A DNA stretch of 64,000 nucleotides from Naematelia aurantialba. Taxonomy: Eukaryota; Basidiomycota; Tremellomycetes; Tremellales; Naemateliaceae. Below are positions 45,467-57,824 of the stretch, piece by piece; the stretch's first letter is position 1; every line of letters begins with the position of its first letter. A program made the translations under genes and the position numbers. The notes below the pieces were generated by a model that saw only the letters and a list, made by a program, of their open reading frames with translations, ran no database searches and was not told where the DNA came from. The DNA lies in assembly GCA_021527695.1 (NCBI GenBank), contig JAKFAO010000003.1, forward strand, positions 1,240,001-1,304,000, read 5' to 3'.

Positions 45467-48407
45467 ATGTCTGAAGCTTCTTCGTCTTCGCCGCAGCGGA
45501 CACAGACCACGCGCAGGGCTCATTCTCCAGAGTCCTTGCGCAGGGATCGAGCACTCCTCCAGCCCATGTCGCCTGCGAGTATATCGGCGGCGGGCAGTGT
45601 TCGACCCGCAAAACGCAGTCTCCGTGATACGTCGCCGCGCCATCGCCATAAGCGCATCAGAGAGGCCACTCCAATCTGCGACGTGGTCGAGGATTCGGTC
45701 GCCTCGGGCGGTGGGGAACGGCTGATCGGCAACCAGAATGCGAGTGCTGCAGCGTACGCCACCACGACGGCCGGTCCGAGCTCTTACATGCTGGAGATGC
45801 CGGAGGATACCGAAAAGAATGCTACGAGCGAAGCAGGAGAAGGCGAGGGCAGCGTGTTGTTTTCGGAACAAGCGGGAAAGGAAGTGAAGGAAGGGGTAGA
45901 TGAGGAACACGAAGAGGAGATTGACGATGACGTACGAAATGACACTGAGGGTTTCTTTCCCGAGGGACTGAACGGAGAAAAAGACGGGCTGGAAGGCGAT
46001 GAGCAACTTGATGATACGCGTCCCGACGATGGGCTGGACGAGTCCCAGGACGCAAACGACTTGGAGGAGGCACCCCCATGGCTAGACGACCCCGACGGGA
46101 CTGGTATCGAGCCGCATGAGCAGATGTCCTTGATCCTCGAGCGGCGCGGTCAGACTCAGCATCACGACGCGAATGAAGACGAGGGTGATGAGGACGACGA
46201 AGCCGGGCCCAGTAGCTATCATTCGGGCGACACCGAGGATTTCGAGATGGACCACCGACCAGTCTTGGAGAGAGCCGCCGTCAAGTGGGACATACGGCGC
46301 TTTGTGAATGGTATCGCACAAGCCGAGGACATGCAGGTAGACGGCGAGATTGCCTACAAGGTGGTTGATCGACTCGGGGAAGGTAAATCTGATGGGTTCT
46401 TTGGAAACCGCCGAAGCTTAAGACAACACAGGCACATTCTCATCGGTCTATCTCGCTCATGATCTGTTTCACGAGCTGTATGACAACTCCTGGTGGACAG
46501 GTCGAGAGCCGAGCAAGAATATCCGAGCCCTGCAGAGGCTACGATCTGACACAAAAGTCGCGTTGAAGAAGATCCTTGCAACGAGCAGTCCAGCGAGAAT
46601 CGAGAACGAGTTGCACATCTTGGAAAGCTTGAGGTGAGCGAGGTCTGCGGTATGTGGATCTCAGCTAATGCAACTTTTTCAGAGGATGCCGGAATGTTTC
46701 ACAGATCATCACGGCTTTCAGGGAGGAAGATCAGGTCATCATCGTGCTTCCGTATCACCGCTCAGATGACTTCCGTGTATGTCTTGTCCCACCCGACTGA
46801 TCAGCGGCTTGCTGACTTTATGCCAGTTCTTCTACAAGCACATAGACCCACCACACATACAACAGTACATGCGAGCGCTCCTTCAAGCGCTGAAGGATAC
46901 CCATAAGCGGGGCATCATTCACAGGGATGTCAAACCTGCCAACTTCCTGTTCGATTACGAGACAGGCAGAGGCGTACTATGTGACTTTGGTCTGGCAGAG
47001 GTACGCCGACTCACAAGTTGTGGTAGCTAGGACTCACATATCTACTCAGCGCTATGTTCCGCCGCGACACCCAACTTGTCAACACACGTCAGCGGCGCTA
47101 TCCAAGCTGCATGGGTCGAAGATCAAGACCGATGAGACACCCGTCATTGAACAGGCATGGTATGACGCACGAAAGCGGAGCAAGCTAGGGGAGGGGCGAG
47201 TAGGATTTCTGCATGAGGACAAGAGACCTTCGATCAAGACCAATCGAGCAGGAACCAGAGGCTTCCGTGCCCCGGAGGTCCTTCTCAAATGCCCTGATCA
47301 GTCGTTTGGTGAGTTGTTGAAGAGTGGCCGTTCGCGTGACGAGTGAGCGTTCGCGTCACATGTGCTGACGCCGTACAGCCATCGATGTGTGGTCGGCAGG
47401 AATCATACTGCTATCCATGCTAGCTCACAAGTTCCCCATTTTCAACTCGAATGACGATATTGAAGCGCTCATGGAAATCACTGCGGTGTTTGGCAAGCAC
47501 GCCATGGAGAGATGCGCTCTTCTTCATCGTGAGACCTAAATCTCTCGTCGAGAAAGATGCTTACACCGTCAGATCGCACAATCATCTGCAACGTCCCAGA
47601 TCTGGACTCTCCGCGGCCACTCAAGCATATAATCCTTACACTTAATCCACATATATACACCCCGAAGTCTCATCATCCGTCCCGCCAGGACGCCGAGGCG
47701 CACATACGATCGGTGGATTCCGCAATTGAGCTGTGTGGCAGCTTGCTACGGCTGGATCCCACACGGCGATTAACAGCGGAAGAGGCTCTCAGGCATCCAT
47801 TTTTGGGGCCAGAGTCGGCAGACGAAGATGGTCAGCGAGAGTTGCAATTTGACGACCTCCGTGATGCCATGGAAGGCAAGTGCGGAAATCTGCATGATGT
47901 GTGCCCGGTCGAGCGGAGGCGTAAGTCTGGCTGTAAAGGCGAGGGCGCTTGCTTGGCTGACTGTTGTGCAGATCGGGCGTATTTTGGAGCGGATATTTCC
48001 ATGCTGGATTTTGGTCAAGGGATTGCGACCTCCCGACAGACTCGTCAGTTCCGAGGTGTACTCATTCCGATCGAAGAGCGTACTCTGATCCTCTTGCAGT
48101 CTGCCCAGAGCACGAGCAATGGCAACAGCGTACAGGGTGCAACCCGCTCACTGCCTCGAACGTGTTCAGATGGCCACGTCGCGATATGCCGGATCGAGAT
48201 CAAGGCGATGACGACACCGACAGACGAGAGGAAGGAGAACCGGATGTCATTGCGGATATAGAGGGGGAGCCGGTAGAGGTCAAGGCCGAGATGCGGTGGA
48301 CTGTGGGTGTTGAGACGAGAGCCCCGCTCGTCGAGAAGCGGGTGAACGGTCTGGATCGCAATCCAGGGCATGTGGGGGCCAAAACTGGAAGGGTCAAAGG
48401 GTTTTGA
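45467..48407 (+). CDS. CDC7: Cdc7 kinase (DDK catalytic subunit)
   Basis: Cdc7 with its activator Dbf4 phosphorylates Mcm2-7 to fire replication origins. The chain starts MSEASSSSPQRTQTTRR and has about 280 residues of acidic, disordered N-terminus. The kinase begins DGEIAYKVVDRLGEGTFSSV, with the glycine loop crossing a 49-nt intron, and has KVALKKIL as the ATP lysine. HRDVKPANFLFD and CDFGLAE follow. A family-typical insert separates DFG from TRGFRAPEVL. Then come AIDVWSAGIILLSML, a second insert, and the end of the fold (LLRLDPTRRLTAEEALRHPF). A long C-terminal tail follows. The last intron (44 nt, donor GTGTAC) shifts to the frame ending RVKGF at 48407; without splicing the chain would stop at 48261. 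I prefer the spliced form because its first part (VCPEHEQWQQRTGC) follows on well from the preceding FGQGIATSRQTRQFR. Confidence 0.94.
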
Positions 48408-48785
48408 GATGCTCCAACCGAAATTGGGGTCTTGTGAGAGCTTGTTGCATATTTCGCCACTACCTGCATGACGCGTAGCGGTGGGTGTTTTGACATGGGT
48501 GCGACTGCCGAGGGCCTTCCGCGGAGCATATGTACTGTGGATAACCAGAGCAGACGATATGCATGTTGACATTGTACAATGTGAGGGTAACGAGGTATGC
48601 GGGGTTTGCGCTGATGCTATGAAAGTTGGATAATCTACTGACGAGTATCCTGTACGACACGGTTTGCCTCCGTCGTCTGTCTGGGCAGTGAGGTCTGTGG
48701 AGTAATGTCTGGGTAGAGATGGGTGGCAGTAATGACATTTGGGCGATGATTAGCTGGGTAGTGAGGTCAGGCAGCGTAGGACTGC
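48408..48785. other. Convergent intergenic region
   Basis: 378 bp lie between the ends of CDC7 and the Rpc37 gene. No gene or repeat was seen; only transcript ends are expected. Confidence 0.45.
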
Positions 48786-50249
48786 TCAGACGTCCCTGTC
48801 GAGATAGTCCAAGCCGTTGGTGGCGCACCTGAGCCGGGCCCTCTTGTCCTCCGGGACGACGAGCCTGTCCAGGCGGTCGAGGACATTATCGTTCTGCAAG
48901 CCATGAGCAAGTGACGAAAGTGGCGTGATTAGCCACTGAACGATACCTGCGCGACGCACAGAGAAGCGCGGTCTGGTGTCTGATTGTGACGGGTGCAGGA
49001 TTGTGGGTACGTGGCAGGTGCAGGATTGTGGGCACGAGGCAGGCGTAGGATGAGTGGGTACGTGGCAGGTGTAGGATGAGTCGGTACGGGTCCGCCGCGA
49101 CTCACGTCACCTGCTCGCCAGGAGTATGGGACCCAGGTATCTTCTTCCTCTCGCAGAGCTGTACCGACCATCTTTTCCCTAAAGTCCTTGAGCGAGCCGG
49201 ACCCGTCTTTCTCCTCGTCTCGCAACTAGCGCAGATCAGCATGGGTCCTCGGGTCTCAGATTCGTACCTTCTGCGCTGGAGTCTTGGCCGCGAGGGCCGC
49301 GCGCTTTCGTTTCTCCTCTTCATCGGCTGCCTGTGTGGTGGAGTGGTTGCGAGCATTGTAGTCGTCGAGGTACGTCAGCGAGGTGCGGAATTGCGAGATC
49401 TTCGATACCGGATGGAGGTGGAGTGCTCCTGCTGTCGTCAGCACGAGGCCGACGGCGCGTATCGCAACTTGTCTTACAGCATCATACCGTGTGATGCTGG
49501 GACAGATGCGTGTGATGGAAGAACTGACCATCCCGGATGACGCCCGAGTAGTACCCCGTGGCTTCGGGGACGACCTCGCCTCTGAGGCGCATCTTGTCGC
49601 CCCACTTTGGCAGGTCCTTCTTCCTCCCCCGCCTGCCTCCGTCGATACCATCCCCGTTCGACCCATTAACCGCATTCACGTCCGTCACGTAGCCGAGCTC
49701 CCGCGCCCGCTCGTCGCGCCAGACCTTGCCTTCAGTCTTCACTGGGATTTCCACCTCGATACGCCCGACGGCCTCTTTGACTCTGGCCGAAACGATCTTG
49801 CCGCGCGCCGAAGCCCAGTCTGTCACTCCCAGGTCGGCGTGGTGGAGCGGATATTGGAACAGGTGGAGGTTGGGATACATAGCCGGGGAGAGGTAGATGG
49901 GCAGTTGCGCAACCACCTCGTCGGGCTCGTCCGCCTCGCCCTCGTCCTCGTCCGCCTCGCCCTCGTCCTCGTCCGCCCCTTCGCCGGTACCATGGCGATG
50001 AGACGAGCGGGAGCGGCGGACGGGAGGGAAAGGCCGGTGCGAGAGATCAGGAAGTGGCGGAGAAGGCTGGCGCGGGATAAAAGTCGTAGACGGGCCAGGG
50101 ACGTCGAGGTGCCGAGGGGTAGCGTCGACGGTCGACGAGGATGGCGGATCAGGGTCGGGTGACGGGTCAACAGTCGATGACACCGCGACAATTTCGGGAG
50201 ACAGCGCAGCGCCCTGATCTGGGTTGCCAGCTGGCCCTAGACTCGACAT
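48786..50249 (-). CDS. RPC37: RNA polymerase III subunit Rpc37 (RPC5)
   Basis: Rpc37 pairs with Rpc53 in a TFIIF-like module of RNA polymerase III that helps initiation, termination and reinitiation. The start MSSLGPAGNPDQGAALSPEI (50249) leads into a disordered acidic N-terminus with a short Glu/Asp repeat (GEADEDEGEADEP). The conserved fold then reads VVAQLPIYLSPAMYPNLHLF, VKEAVGRIEVEIPVKTEGKV, MRLRGEVVPEATGYYSGVIR and, across a 100-nt intron, DGALHLHPVSKISQFRTSLT and YLDDYNARN. After that come EEEKRKRAALAAKTPAQK, RDEEKDGSGSLKDFREKMVG and the end NDNVLDRLDRLVVPEDKRA, stop at 48786. A small exon near 48950 (around RASLCVAQ) is less certain. In-frame ATGs at 50303 and 50345 could lengthen the N-terminus. 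Confidence 0.88.
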
Positions 50250-50477
50250 GGCGCCTCGAGTGGACGTTGAGCTGCAGAGAACAATGACAGCGTTGGAGGA
50301 CATGTCGATGGCTTCAGAAATATCTGAGAGGTAGGCGTGCGACACGGAAATTAGGCTTCACTGAGCCTCGCGCGCCTTACTGCGCCTAGTCGCCACTTCT
50401 TCCGATGCCTGCGTTCCATGTCACATCTTTGTCATACCGTCTCCTGCGTCTTGCCTTGTTGTGCTTTGGATCTCGAC
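50250..50477. promoter_or_regulatory. Divergent promoter between RPC37 and an uncharacterised gene
   Basis: The start codons of the two divergent genes are 228 bp apart, so the promoters are shared or abutting. No motif was identified. Confidence 0.45.
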
Positions 50478-51817
50478 ATGCCACCGGCCTCGTCGGACTC
50501 TCCTGACGCTTCGCCGTCCCCCTCCTCCTCGTCCCCTTCCCCGTCCTCTTCCTCGTCTTCCAAACCGTCGACCTCTTCCCCAAGCGCACCATCATTTCCC
50601 TCGGCCGGGCCCGGAAGCCACTTCCAACCCGGCAAGCACCCAAACCCTCCTCCGTCGCTCCCTCTCGCATCCGAGGTCGTCCTCCACCCCATCAGTTATG
50701 CGCTGCACCACTCTGCCCCCCATCCGCGGCCGCCGATTCCTGAAAAGTGCCTTACGTGGTGCTCGCAGCGATCGGACGCCCCACCTCTGTGTCGTATGTT
50801 CTGCTTGCGGCGGCAAAAACCGCAAGCCACGCAAGCGGAACAGCTCGCACGGCTCAGACCTGTCTCGCTCCCGTTGAACCCAGCAGCCACGCTCGCATCG
50901 GCTTCGGCGGCTACAGCAGACCCAGGGCCAGGAGCGGCAGGAGCGGCAGGAGGTCGAGGTGGAGCAGGCGGGGAAACGGCGTCGTGGTGGGACAAGTGGA
51001 GTGGATGGTCACCGTTTGACGCACTGCGGAAAAGGGTAGAACCATACAGCATCATCCTGATCCGAGGGACACCGGACGGCGTCGTCGGGAGGTACATGGA
51101 GGAGCTGGAGTTTGATGATGGCCAGTACGACTTTGGTGCCATCTCGCGCGGCGCGATCGAACTGCAGAAACGACAGCGAGGGGAGCAGAAGTTTGAGTTT
51201 TACGATTGGGAAGATCATGGGTGAGTTGTGCTCCTGCATCTATCAAGCCACCTTCTCCATACTCCTCCTTTGGAAACACTGGTATCGCAGACTACATCGT
51301 CCACCTTTCCTCTCTACCTTTACACACATCTCTCGCCTCACATCTCTCGCCTCACATGTCCCTCATGCCCTCCACTGTTAAACCAAGACCGCTGCGTTCT
51401 GCCCCCGTATCCCGATTGTCAATCCTCACACCGTCCGTTCGACCATCAAACACTGCACCCTCACACCGTTCTCGATTGTCATTTACTCATGCCGCCAGAT
51501 CCCTGATGTACATCCCCCTCACCTCGCTCCTCTCCCCCATCCTCTCGCTGCCCGAACGCACAGCGCGCATCCTCAACCCCCCACTGGCATTTCTCGGCCG
51601 CTACCGCACATCATTCACCGACGGCTCGCAAGTCCGCAACGCCGAGAAACTCTGGACCGAGATCCAGCGCGGCGCGGCGCTCGACCTCCTCGCGCGCGTG
51701 GGGCGGCAGGTCGAGCAGACGTCGAAGCGCATCGAGGAGGAGCGCACAAAGCAGTTTGAGGAGATGCGCAAGCTGAAAGAGGCGGAACAGCAGGGCCGCA
51801 AGACCGGAGGACAGTAG
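50478..51817 (+). CDS. Uncharacterised protein with a Cys-rich motif
   Basis: Two exons (50478-51220 and 51499-51817) close in phase to 353 residues. The first 70 residues are Ser/Pro-rich. Then VVLHPISYALHHSAPHP precedes a cysteine cluster, CLTWCSQRSDAPPLCRMFCL, with four cysteines in 20 residues (C-x3-C-x9-C-x3-C). A disordered Ala/Gly stretch follows, then WWDKWSGWSPFDALRKRVEP, YSIILIRGTPDGVVGRYMEE and KFEFYDWEDHGSLMYIPLTS. The C-terminus is helical and charged, ending in a predicted coiled coil (VEQTSKRIEEERTKQFEEMR). I know no family for it. The Cys pattern could bind zinc or be oxidised in the mitochondrial intermembrane space; both are guesses. The 278-nt intron is long for this window and has repeated ctcgcctcacat runs. 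Confidence 0.78.
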
Positions 51818-52452
51818 AGCATACATCCAGAGACAGTCGAAGGAGAGCCAAGCAGAGCGGACAGCCAGACTGCAGTATAGTCCGCCCGCCTCGCTATGAG
51901 ACGTGGCGGGAGTTGTGCTGTCGAGTTCCAATCTCGTCATGCGGTACCGTGTGCTACGTATTATGCATGTCCGACATGCAGAGCATCAAGTCGTGTAGCG
52001 GGACATTCCGAACAGCAAACTGCAAACTGCAAACTGCAAACTGTTGAGGACATACCATGTAACGAAACACCATGGAGGAGCCGCATTCGTGACACTCCAT
52101 GCATATATGATTCCAGCACAATGAGCCTTGACTCGACATACGCAGCATGCAAGGCAATGAGTGAATATTACTACGAGCAACGAGGTCGGGACGCAGTGCA
52201 AGTGGATAATGAAAAGTGGGTAGTGCAGAAAAAATGGAGGGATGAAGAGAGCGAGGAATCAAATGAGGGCTATCAGCGTGTGGGTATCTAATGCTGAGTC
52301 TGAACGTCGAGTCGGAAACGTATCACAGTAACAAGAGAGGAACGGGAGCGCGTGACCAGGACGCGAAGCGACGCCATGGAGGTTGGTCACCGAGGCAGGC
52401 GAGGGTGTCATAGTACGCGAGGCAGGCGAGGATGTCATGGTACGCGAGGATA
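51818..52452. other. Convergent intergenic region with two short tandem repeats
   Basis: 635 bp lie between two converging genes. They hold a 7-bp repeat (gcaaact, about four copies, 52015-52041) and a 27-bp repeat containing gaggcaggcgagg (52391-52456), which overlaps the end of the KH-protein gene by a few bases. Confidence 0.6.
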
Positions 52453-55400
52453 TCATTGCTGATGCGCGACGGTCACATTCGCCAAACCTGCCAACGACCG
52501 TATCAGCCATAACCCTGAGCAGCAAGTATGGCGAATACAGGGCCGCAAGATCGACATACCCGTAGTGACGGCTTCCACACCGTCGTCCCACTTGGCGCCG
52601 CCGCCCGCCCGTCCCGTGACATTGGCGCGCAGGTGCCCGCCTGGAAAGTACGGGCCCGTAGCCGTCCCTGGGTTACTTGCAGAGGCACTAGGAGAGGGCG
52701 GCATGGGCACAAACGAGCTCTGCGAGCTCTGTAGAGACCGAGAAAAGTTGAGCGAGGAGATATCGAGTGATTGCGTGCGGGCGGAAACAGCCCGAGCTTG
52801 GTGCGATAGCGGTTGACCAGACGCCGCGGCACGCACTTTGTCCTGGATGACTGGGTCTGAATCGCGCTTCGAAGGCTCGGGCTGGGCGGGAACAGGCTGA
52901 ATCTGATTTTGAGGCTGCCAGTACTCTTGCAATTTCCTAGGGTCATGGTAGCTCAACGGTCCTGCAAACCCGAGCGAGTCATCCGCTGTTCGAAAGGTCC
53001 CTCCAGGTTGAGCATCAAAGATCGCTTTGACGTTGGTCGATACGGTCGCGGGACGTGGCCTGCGCTCCACAAGCGATTCCCCATCGGCTTCTAGCACTCC
53101 ATCAGCAACTTCATACTGACTTATAATGATGTAGCATACCAGCATTGTTCTTCGTGGAGAGCAGCTTCGAGTTGAAATGGGAGAAAGCCTCGGTATACAG
53201 ATCTACGGGCTTCTGGGCATTCGAGGGGTATACCTCAATCTGCTAACATCAGCATCACAACGTATGTCTGTGCCGTGTTCTCACATTGTGCTGCCTCAAG
53301 AACTCCTCAAGAGAGTCCCTTGCCGTGCCCAAAAAGTCAATGTTGCTTCTTTGGCATCGGAACTTGAAGATAGCCTCGTCGCCTTGGCCAAACTTGGGCG
53401 AAGGAACAATAGCAATTTGGTGATCCCGCTTGATGCGCTCAGCAAAGAGGAGGAACTCGGTAGTGGAGACCAATCCGGTGACTTCTGCATCTGGTGGAAC
53501 ATGCAGATCGGCTTCGAATGGTACGTGATCCTGGACGGATTAGCTAGACGAGGACAGAGGACTTACCAAAAGCATCGCAGCAGCAATGTGCACCTGGCTC
53601 TCCGGGCCAAAGATGGTTACTACGTCGCTTGCAGTCTCCTTGTATGGGAATCGGACGATCGAGTTGGTCTTGTGCTCGATGTCGTGAATGAAGATGCTCT
53701 TCTCCCCGAGCAGAGTTCGATGGTATCTTCGCGGGATCGACACGCCCTCGACAGTGTAGTCCTTATCCTTGAACAATCAGTACAGCCACCTATAACAACC
53801 TCACCTTTGGATTGACCATCTCCATCACAGATTGCTTGAGCGACTCGAGGTTGATCGCATTCTTCGCAGGCGTCCTCGCAACAACATTGTCTTCATTGTC
53901 CAAATACCCGCCCAAAGCGGCAAACTCTTCTGCGTTGGAGAACTTGACATACACCCCATAAAGCTTCATGATACGCTGGATATTCTTGCCGCCAACGCCG
54001 ATGATCCGCTTATGATAGCTTTCCGGCACATGGAATGAAACCTCAGCCGGAAGCTCCTCTTGTAGCATAGTCAAGCCTTGCAAGGCACCAAGATCGGATC
54101 CCGAAACATCCATAAGGAAGTTGTAATCGTTGAAAGTCTCGAATTTAATCTTTACCCCTGCCATCTTCATGATCTTGTTGATCTTGCCGTTCTTCTTGCC
54201 TGATATGAATTCGCGGTGCTCATTGGCCAATTCAATCTGGAAACGAATCTCATGGTGGAAGCTCTGTGTATCTGTGAGCTTTCCAAGCGACGGCACGTTG
54301 GAAGGAGCTTACGTGTATCACATCGAGTTCAAGGATCATCATGACGGCCGCGCGGACCTCTTGCTCCAGTCCATGCATCTCGAAACAGTTGCTCTTGAAA
54401 ACGACCTCGGCGCCGGTCGTGTGAGCGATGCGTTTGAGGATCGGCTGCATTTGAGCAGGATTGAGGCTCGCTTGTGGCATGAGTACGTCAAACGAAATGG
54501 GAAGCAACCAGAGGGACGCGACATAGAATTGACAAGCCTATGATTAGCCTCGCCTCCTTGTGGGAACTCACCTGCGCCATGATGCTTCGGATGGTACGCT
54601 CAATATTGACTCGATGATCCCCAAAGACGGTTATCAAGCTAGCTTGGGATCCAACCGAAGGTGCTTGGATGTACGTGCCATTGTCAGCCATGATAGCCTT
54701 GACCTCTTCGATGCGCTCGGTGAGCAGCCAATCGAGCTTTCGAGGCAATACGGCTGTGTCTCTAGAGATGACTAGTTTGCTCTACACACTGTCAGCAGGA
54801 GACGATTGACTGACACATACCTTTTGGCCCGCAATGCTTAGAAGCATGTCCCTTGCTCGCTGAACACCAAAGAATTCACCCGTGATCCAGATCTGGTTCG
54901 CCTTGCCCAAACTGCCCTGCTCTCCGCCATGTACACTCAGTCCTGGATGCGGCCCAGCATTGAACTGTGCCATGCCCCCAATGCCCATGCTCATTCCCCC
55001 CTGTCCCATACCCATTCCGCCGTTCATCGCCATCGGTCCGCCGCCCAAGCCCACATGCATGTGGCCGTGCGCTGGATTGGGATATGGCATCTGCATATTG
55101 TTTCCCATGCCCATCCCACCCCCTGGCATATGGTTTGAGCCGGGGCCCATGCCCATCTGTGCTGGCGGTCCATGCATGCCCGTTGGATGCATGGGCATGG
55201 GACTCGCCATCCCTCGATTGCCTTGGTACATCCCTGGTCCCGCTTGGAACCCAGTGTGCATTGCCGACAGACCCGTATGATTCGGCTGCATGTGGCCCAT
55301 GCCGTTCATAGGCCCAAAGTGCGACGTACCGGGACCACTGTAAGGTACGCCTCGGCCCCCGCTGACATCCATTGGCTGAGGTTGATATGGGAAATGAACA

Positions 55401-56689
55401 TGTTGATGTGGGTTGTATGCTGGAGCCGCATTCGGCCGCTGATGGTGGAAGGGAAACCCGCCTCCCATTCCGCCCATCCCACCCATGACCGGACCGGTCA
55501 TGTTGCCGGTCATATGTGGGCCCATGTGTCCACTGCCAATGCCGTTGTGTATTTGGCCTGTGTGCTGCATTGGCATTACCCCTGTGACCTGGGCGTTCAG
55601 ATTCCGATATCCGACACCCTGCTGAGAGCCAGGTTGAGGTGGATTGAGAACGCCGACGAGGGGAGTAGGATAGTAGATGTTGGTCGCGGTCTCTTCCTGA
55701 ATTGACTGTATGACAGCTCGTTTCCGAGACGCAATGATCGAGTGCAGTTTGTAGTCAATCTCGCAGCACTCGGCGTGCAGACCATTCTGAAATTGGTGAG
55801 CACTGCGCTAACCAAGTGTTCGCAAACTCACAAGCTCGTCCAGCATGACCAACAGCCGAACCTTCGCGACCTCAACGCTCTCAACGGGGCCGGTTATAAC
55901 AATCTCGCACATGCGCTCTGTTTCCAGGCCGTACGACATTTGGCCAGTTGACGAAGGGGCAGTGGGATCTCTCGCGCTCGCTTGAGACTTTGACGGCGAG
56001 ACATCCTTCGTCGCGGCATCAACGGTGACGCCCGTCGACCCGGTGGCCGCACTATCGACTCCCGCCAGCTCTGAGGCAGCGGTCTGAGGGTCCTGACTTG
56101 GGCCGTGCGAGGATTGTCCGCTCTGCCCATCCGCAGTCGCCAAAATAGCGATGCCGTTTATTGTGTCATTATTAATGACAGCAATATGGGCACGACTCTC
56201 GAGAGCAATGTCATCGAGGCGACGCTGTACCTCTGCTTTGAGGGGACTGACCTTGCCGAGAGGTGACTCGAGGACATCGGTACGAGGGACCTTTAGGGAG
56301 ACATGATTGTCGCGCGGGGTCTCCCGAAGAATGGCCCCTCGAGCTGCCATGACAGACTGATAGCCTCCCGAGAGGTGGAAATTCCATACGGTCGCAGCAG
56401 TGCTTGGGTCGGCCTCTGGGTTCGATAGGTCAAGCTCCCTGCTGACAGTGACAAGACAGCCTTCTCTGGAAGTGATATCCAGGCACATTTTCTGTACCGC
56501 CTCCCAGTCCCTCTCAGTCTGCGCAGAGATCAGGGCAGCATTTGAGGCCGGTTCGGTACTGGGAAGAGGGATACTGGGTAAACCGCCCGAGCTGGGAAGG
56601 TTGACATTCACAGGGAGAGGGGAGTTGGCTGCTCGAATGCCGCCGGGTGAGGGGCGAGGAAGGGTGAATGAGGTGGTGTAGAGATCCAT
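52453..56689 (-). CDS. Multi-KH RNA-binding protein
   Basis: The chain starts MDLYTTSFTLPRPSPGG (56689; an in-frame ATG lies at 56725) and is spread over about eight exons, roughly 1,150-1,250 residues. At least five KH-like units can be traced. The clearest has VPESYHKRIIGVGGKNIQRI, with the GxxGKNIQ loop intact. Others (IPRRYHRTLLGEKSIFIHDI, VRFQI..HREFISGKKNGKI) have degenerate GxxG loops. Between KH blocks lies a long Met/Gly/His/Pro-rich linker (54.9-55.55 kb; GPVMGGMGGMGGGFPFH, HGHMHVGLGGGPMAMNGGM). The C-terminus is Ser/Pro-rich (SSLNFSRSLQSSQSS). Order and loops recall vigilin/Bicaudal-C type proteins, which bind mRNA and act in translation or localisation. The exact orthologue is not clear. 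The low-complexity linker suggests condensate-type behaviour, which is inference. Confidence 0.85.
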
Positions 56690-57824
56690 GATGCTGAGTG
56701 GATTGTCCGATACGGTGCGATGCAATTTGCTGGCGGTATGAGGGGGTAATATGCGATGGAGAGCCGTGAATTGCTAGGTATCGAGGAAGAGGCAATTGGA
56801 CAGGTACTGCGGGGAGAGGCGTCAGCAAGAGGACGTTGAAAAGCCTTGGCAACACCGCGACACGACGGGTAGGCGCAGTTATGACAGAGTCCCAAGCAGG
56901 GGATACGAAAGCGAGCTAATGGAGGCCAGTGCCGAGACCCCCCCAGCTGGACCACCCGTCACCGGGCTCTTCGGAGCACCGCTGTCTGAGCTCGACTCTG
57001 GCGTCCCGGTCACCGCCCAGTGTAAGAGCAGCAGCAGCGAGAGCAGTCCCGCAGCTCAGGATCCCGCAGGCGGGCATGTGCAGGGAAGGACGGGACTCAC
57101 AAGGTATTCTGGTATCAAGATCCCATCCGACACGTGCCCGAGACAGAAGGATCACAGCACAAGAAGAAGAGGAGCTCGAGTCGCGTACGATGTGAGCCGC
57201 AAACACGAAAACATAGACCGACCGCCGCTCGAATCACCCCGTATGGGTTCCGGCGGGCTTGCAAAGAGGCGGGAAGAGGGGAGCGTGACCTGGACGGGAA
57301 GAGAGGGTTAGAAGGGGGACACGAAAGGCTGGTCATCTACAGTAACTTTGGGTGGGAACTCGAAAGCTTCCGCCAACGATCATTGTGGCAGATCATCGCC
57401 CGGGTCCGTGCGTAGACTAGCCGCCCTGTCATCGGTGAGTTGTAGGGGGTGGTGGCATCGTAGCACAGATTGATAGGGTTGATCGAGGCTGGGCTAAGCA
57501 TTCTAGGACCTGGTGGTAAACTCCAAGGAGCTACTCCAGGAAGAGTCGAGGAGAAATACAGCAAACCTCGCGCCATACCGTTGCCACTTCATGGTTGCCA
57601 CTCGCCTCGGCGCTCATTTATGAGCAGACCAGCAGCAGGAACAGTAATAAGCTGACGAAGCAACACGTAGCAGAGCACATGTACTCGTCTGACACACTAA
57701 TGCATCCGCTGTTAAAGGCTCCTGGTCAGCCAGCCGCCCGGCATTGTGAGTTCTGGATAGCAGCTCTTGTGAGTGAACATTTTCCAATGCTGAGAATGCA
57801 TGCGTCATGTGCGAGTCGCTGATC
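56690..57824. other. Intergenic region upstream of the KH gene, 1.1 kb
   Basis: This holds the promoter of the KH-protein gene and the 3' end of the DUF1308 gene. A + strand open frame at 56796-57311 is Ser/Arg/Gly-biased, has no motif and overlaps the expected promoter, so I do not call it. No repeats were seen. Confidence 0.5.

Noticed and set aside
56796..57311. Plus-strand open frame upstream of the KH gene
   Set aside because: Ser/Arg-biased, no motif, lies where the divergent promoter of the KH gene should be, and neighbouring frames give equally plausible text.
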